A stretch of DNA of 7,508 bases. Origin: an uncultured Clostridia bacterium. Its GTDB lineage: Bacteria; Bacillota; Clostridia; TANB77; CAG-508. Below, one piece after another: positions 5,946 to 7,508 of the stretch (the first letter of the stretch is position 1; every line of letters begins with the position of its first letter). The stretch covers positions 1 through 7,508 of the forward strand of contig CANRGU010000059.1 in NCBI GenBank assembly GCA_947630255.1, in the 5' to 3' direction. Position numbers and translations under genes: made by a program. Under the pieces are notes generated by a model. It had not been told where the DNA came from. It saw only the letters and a program-made list of their open reading frames with translations, and ran no database searches.

Positions 5946-6455
5946 TTATACGTCACTATAATTATTTGATTGATCATATAATTTTTTATCAGTGTCACTA
6001 TAAATAACTTCTATAGTATGCCCTCTTCCCTCAAATTTTGCTACAAGATCTGTATTGTCTCCTATTGGTGTCCAATATGAATCAGTTAATTTATCTTTAT
6101 AATCCTCTGCTTTAAAACTTAAATCATTGATTAATACATAAATTGTATCTTCACTATTGTTGAAATCATAATATTTGCCGTTTACATTTACATTTTTTTG
6201 ATTTTTACCTATCAATAGTAATTGGTCTACCGTATATATTGGTATTACATTACTAGTATCAAAATACGAGTTATATGCATCTTCCATCGTTCCAGTGGTT
6301 TCATATACTTTTTTTGTTTCATTTAGCATCTCTTTTTGGGTTTTTACTTTGTTTGCCACAATAATATATGAACTCATCAAAAATGATACTATGAATAATA
6401 TTGTAACTAACGTTACTACTGTTATAGCTCCATTTTCTTTTTTTAGATTTTTCAT
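5946..6455 (-). CDS. Pilin-like membrane protein with a partial GLUG-like motif
   Basis: A 169-residue protein I cannot assign to a named gene. It begins with charged residues and ENGAITVVTLVTILFIVSFL (7-26), a type IV pilin-like leader and hydrophobic helix (about 10-33). If Gly9 is a prepilin-type cleavage point, the Glu normally at position +5 is Val, so processing is doubtful. Then come a polar helix (35-65) and a region resembling the opening of GLUG or beta-helix surface proteins: IYTVDQLLLIG at 73-83, YVLINDLSF at 106-114, WTPIGD at 128-133, FEGRGHTIEVIY at 141-152. The protein stops soon after, where such proteins usually continue with more repeats, so it may be a short form or a truncated remnant. 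ATG 6455 is preferred over the upstream TTG at 6473 because AAAGGAGG (6461-6468) stands 5 bases before it. Surface location is inference. Confidence 0.7.
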   Translation of the reverse strand: MKNLKKENGAITVVTLVTILFIVSFLMSSYIIVANKVKTQKEMLNETKKVYETTGTMEDAYNSYFDTSNVIPIYTVDQLLLIGKNQKNVNVNGKYYDFNNSEDTIYVLINDLSFKAEDYKDKLTDSYWTPIGDNTDLVAKFEGRGHTIEVIYSDTDKKLYDQSNNYSDV

Positions 6456-6460
6456 TAGTT

Positions 6461-6468
6461 CCTCCTTT
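6461..6468 (-). promoter_or_regulatory. Shine-Dalgarno that decides the pilin-like gene start
   Basis: AAAGGAGG on the minus strand, 5 bases upstream of the ATG at 6455. It falls inside the six extra codons of the longer TTG-initiated frame from 6473, which has no site of its own; hence the shorter start. Confidence 0.8.
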
Positions 6469-6541
6469 TGCAAGGTTTAAAATATTGCCTTACTTTGTAC
6501 AGTGTGTTTCCAACATATATGTATAAAATATCTCTTATTTC

Positions 6542-6571
6542 ATTATACTTTAATTAATATTATTTTGGCAA
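6542..6571 (-). promoter_or_regulatory. Predicted promoter for the pilin-like gene
   Basis: On the minus strand, TTGCCA (complement of 6566-6571) and a perfect TATAAT (complement of 6542-6547) are 18 bases apart. Transcription would start near 6535, giving a leader of about 80 bases before the ATG at 6455. This is the closest match to consensus in the window. It may also feed minD by read-through, since no clear terminator lies between the two genes. Confidence 0.7.
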
Positions 6572-6588
6572 GATGTTTTTCATTTTTA

Positions 6589-6617
6589 TTTACTTATATC
6601 ACTAAAAATGATAAAAT
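6589..6617 (+). promoter_or_regulatory. Candidate promoter for mutS2
   Basis: TTTACT at 6589-6594 and TAAAAT at 6612-6617 are 17 bases apart, and TG at 6609-6610 makes an extended -10. The start point would be near 6624, giving a leader of about 20 bases. The -35 is weak (four of six) and the stretch is AT-rich, so confidence is modest. It lies back to back with the promoter of the pilin-like gene in the 189-base divergent region, which otherwise shows no gene. Confidence 0.4.
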
Positions 6618-6644
6618 ACAAATTGTAATTTAAGGAGATTTAGA

Positions 6645-7508
6645 ATGAAAAATAAGTATTTAGAAAAATTAGAATATAACAAAGTTTTAGAAATGCTTAG
6701 CTCATTTGCTAAAACATATATTGGTATAGATAAATGTAAAAATTTAATGCCTGCTGCTAACGTAGAATTTTTATTAAATCAAACTTATGAGGCATATAAT
6801 TTAATTTGTAGGAATGGAAGTCTTCCTATTTCTGAAATTGATAATATAGATATATTAATTAAAAATTTAGAGTCAAATTTTTCTTTAGATGCTTCAGATT
6901 TATTAAAACTTACTCATATACTAAAAACTTCTAGAGAAATTAAGGAATACTTTTGTTTTGATGCAGAAGAATATAGTTTAATTTCAAGTTATTTTTCTAA
7001 CTTGTATATAAATAAACAGTTAGAAAAAGAAATAAATGACAAAATTTTAGATGAAAACACTATATCTGATAATGCTTCTGTAAAACTTAAATCAATTAGA
7101 AAAGCTGAAAAAGATTTAAGTTTAGAGATAAAAAATAAATTGAATACCATAGTTCACTCTTCAACTTATTCTAAATATCTTCAAGATAGTGTTGTAACAA
7201 TAAAAAATGAAAGATATGTAGTTCCTGTTAAAGAAGAATACAGAGGGCAAATAAAAGGTTTTGTGCATGATGTATCTTCAAGCGGTTCTACTGTTTTTGT
7301 TGAGCCATTAGTTATATTTGAACTTAATAATCAGCTTAATAATTTAAAGGCTGATGAGCAGATAGAAATACTTAGAATTTTAGAAGAGCTTTCAAGAAAA
7401 TTTGCTTTAATTACAAATGAACTAAAAAATGATGTTTCATTAATTGGAGAAATTGATTTTATTTTTGCAAAGGCTAGTTTTAGCAAAAGTATTAACGGAA
7501 TTAAACCA
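6645..7508 (+). CDS. mutS2: Endonuclease MutS2, N-terminal part (cut by window end)
   Basis: The first 288 codons of a MutS2 homologue, open to the last base of the window. MutS2 is a MutS-related ATPase without the mismatch-recognition domain; in different bacteria it has been tied to suppression of homologous recombination or to rescue of collided ribosomes. Visible: an N-terminal lever/clamp-type helical region beginning YLEKLEYNKVLEMLSSFA (5-22), and the highly typical core RYVVPVKEEYRGQIKGFVHD at 190-209 continuing SSSGSTVFVEP to 221, then a coiled-coil clamp region. Full-length proteins are about 780-790 residues, so the Walker ATPase and C-terminal Smr nuclease domains lie beyond the window. 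AAGGAG at 6632-6637 precedes ATG by 7 bases. No stop or frameshift in the visible part. Confidence 0.95.
   Translation, partial: MKNKYLEKLEYNKVLEMLSSFAKTYIGIDKCKNLMPAANVEFLLNQTYEAYNLICRNGSLPISEIDNIDILIKNLESNFSLDASDLLKLTHILKTSREIKEYFCFDAEEYSLISSYFSNLYINKQLEKEINDKILDENTISDNASVKLKSIRKAEKDLSLEIKNKLNTIVHSSTYSKYLQDSVVTIKNERYVVPVKEEYRGQIKGFVHDVSSSGSTVFVEPLVIFELNNQLNNLKADEQIEILRILEELSRKFALITNELKNDVSLIGEIDFIFAKASFSKSINGIKP

Noticed and set aside
6515..6524. Palindrome ACATATATGT in the leader of the pilin-like gene
   Set aside because: Ten bases of alternating AT-rich sequence are expected by chance in such DNA; no second copy or flanking structure supports a binding site.

Overview
The window is very AT-rich and its codon use (AAA, GAA, ATT, TTA) together with its strong Shine-Dalgarno sites (AGGAGG, AAGGAG) points to a low-GC Gram-positive bacterium of the Clostridia type. 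The gene content agrees: an EndoA/MazF toxin of the Bacillus/Clostridium form, a GerS/LolA-like membrane protein, MutS2, a MinD/MinE pair and a RodA-type SEDS protein. Nothing in the window allows a confident genus or species call, and I see no phage, IS, CRISPR, rRNA or tRNA sequence.

Layout. (1) 1-946, plus strand: a stomatin/SPFH membrane protein. (2) 955-992: a bidirectional terminator shared with the convergent gene to its right. (3) 953-2103, minus strand: a GerS/LolA-like membrane-anchored protein followed by an EndoA/MazF toxin whose last codons appear frameshifted. In C. difficile the gerS and mazF genes are linked through alr2 and mazE; here both intermediates are missing. (4) 2125-2157: a strong terminator. 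(5) 2165-5813, minus strand: a compact set minD-minE-rodA-dusB, with a good promoter in front of minD (-35 TTGACT, -10 TAAAAT, 17 bp apart) and the terminator behind dusB. (6) 5946-6455, minus strand: a short pilin-like membrane protein with a partial GLUG-like motif, with its own near-consensus promoter. (7) 6645-7508, plus strand: the first 288 codons of mutS2, divergent from the pilin-like gene and cut by the window edge.

How they work together. The central operon is a cell-shape and division set: MinD and MinE position the division site and RodA polymerises peptidoglycan. DusB, a tRNA dihydrouridine synthase, is a passenger. No minC is present, although MinC is the usual inhibitor partner. 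The most unusual items are a MinE with a 127-residue tail made mostly of Lys and Glu, the frameshifted C-terminus and missing antitoxin of the EndoA gene, and dyads placed at the minD transcription start and across the minE stop codon. I do not see convincing evidence of a wholly new multi-gene system; most of the window is ordinary clostridial core genome with a few local oddities.
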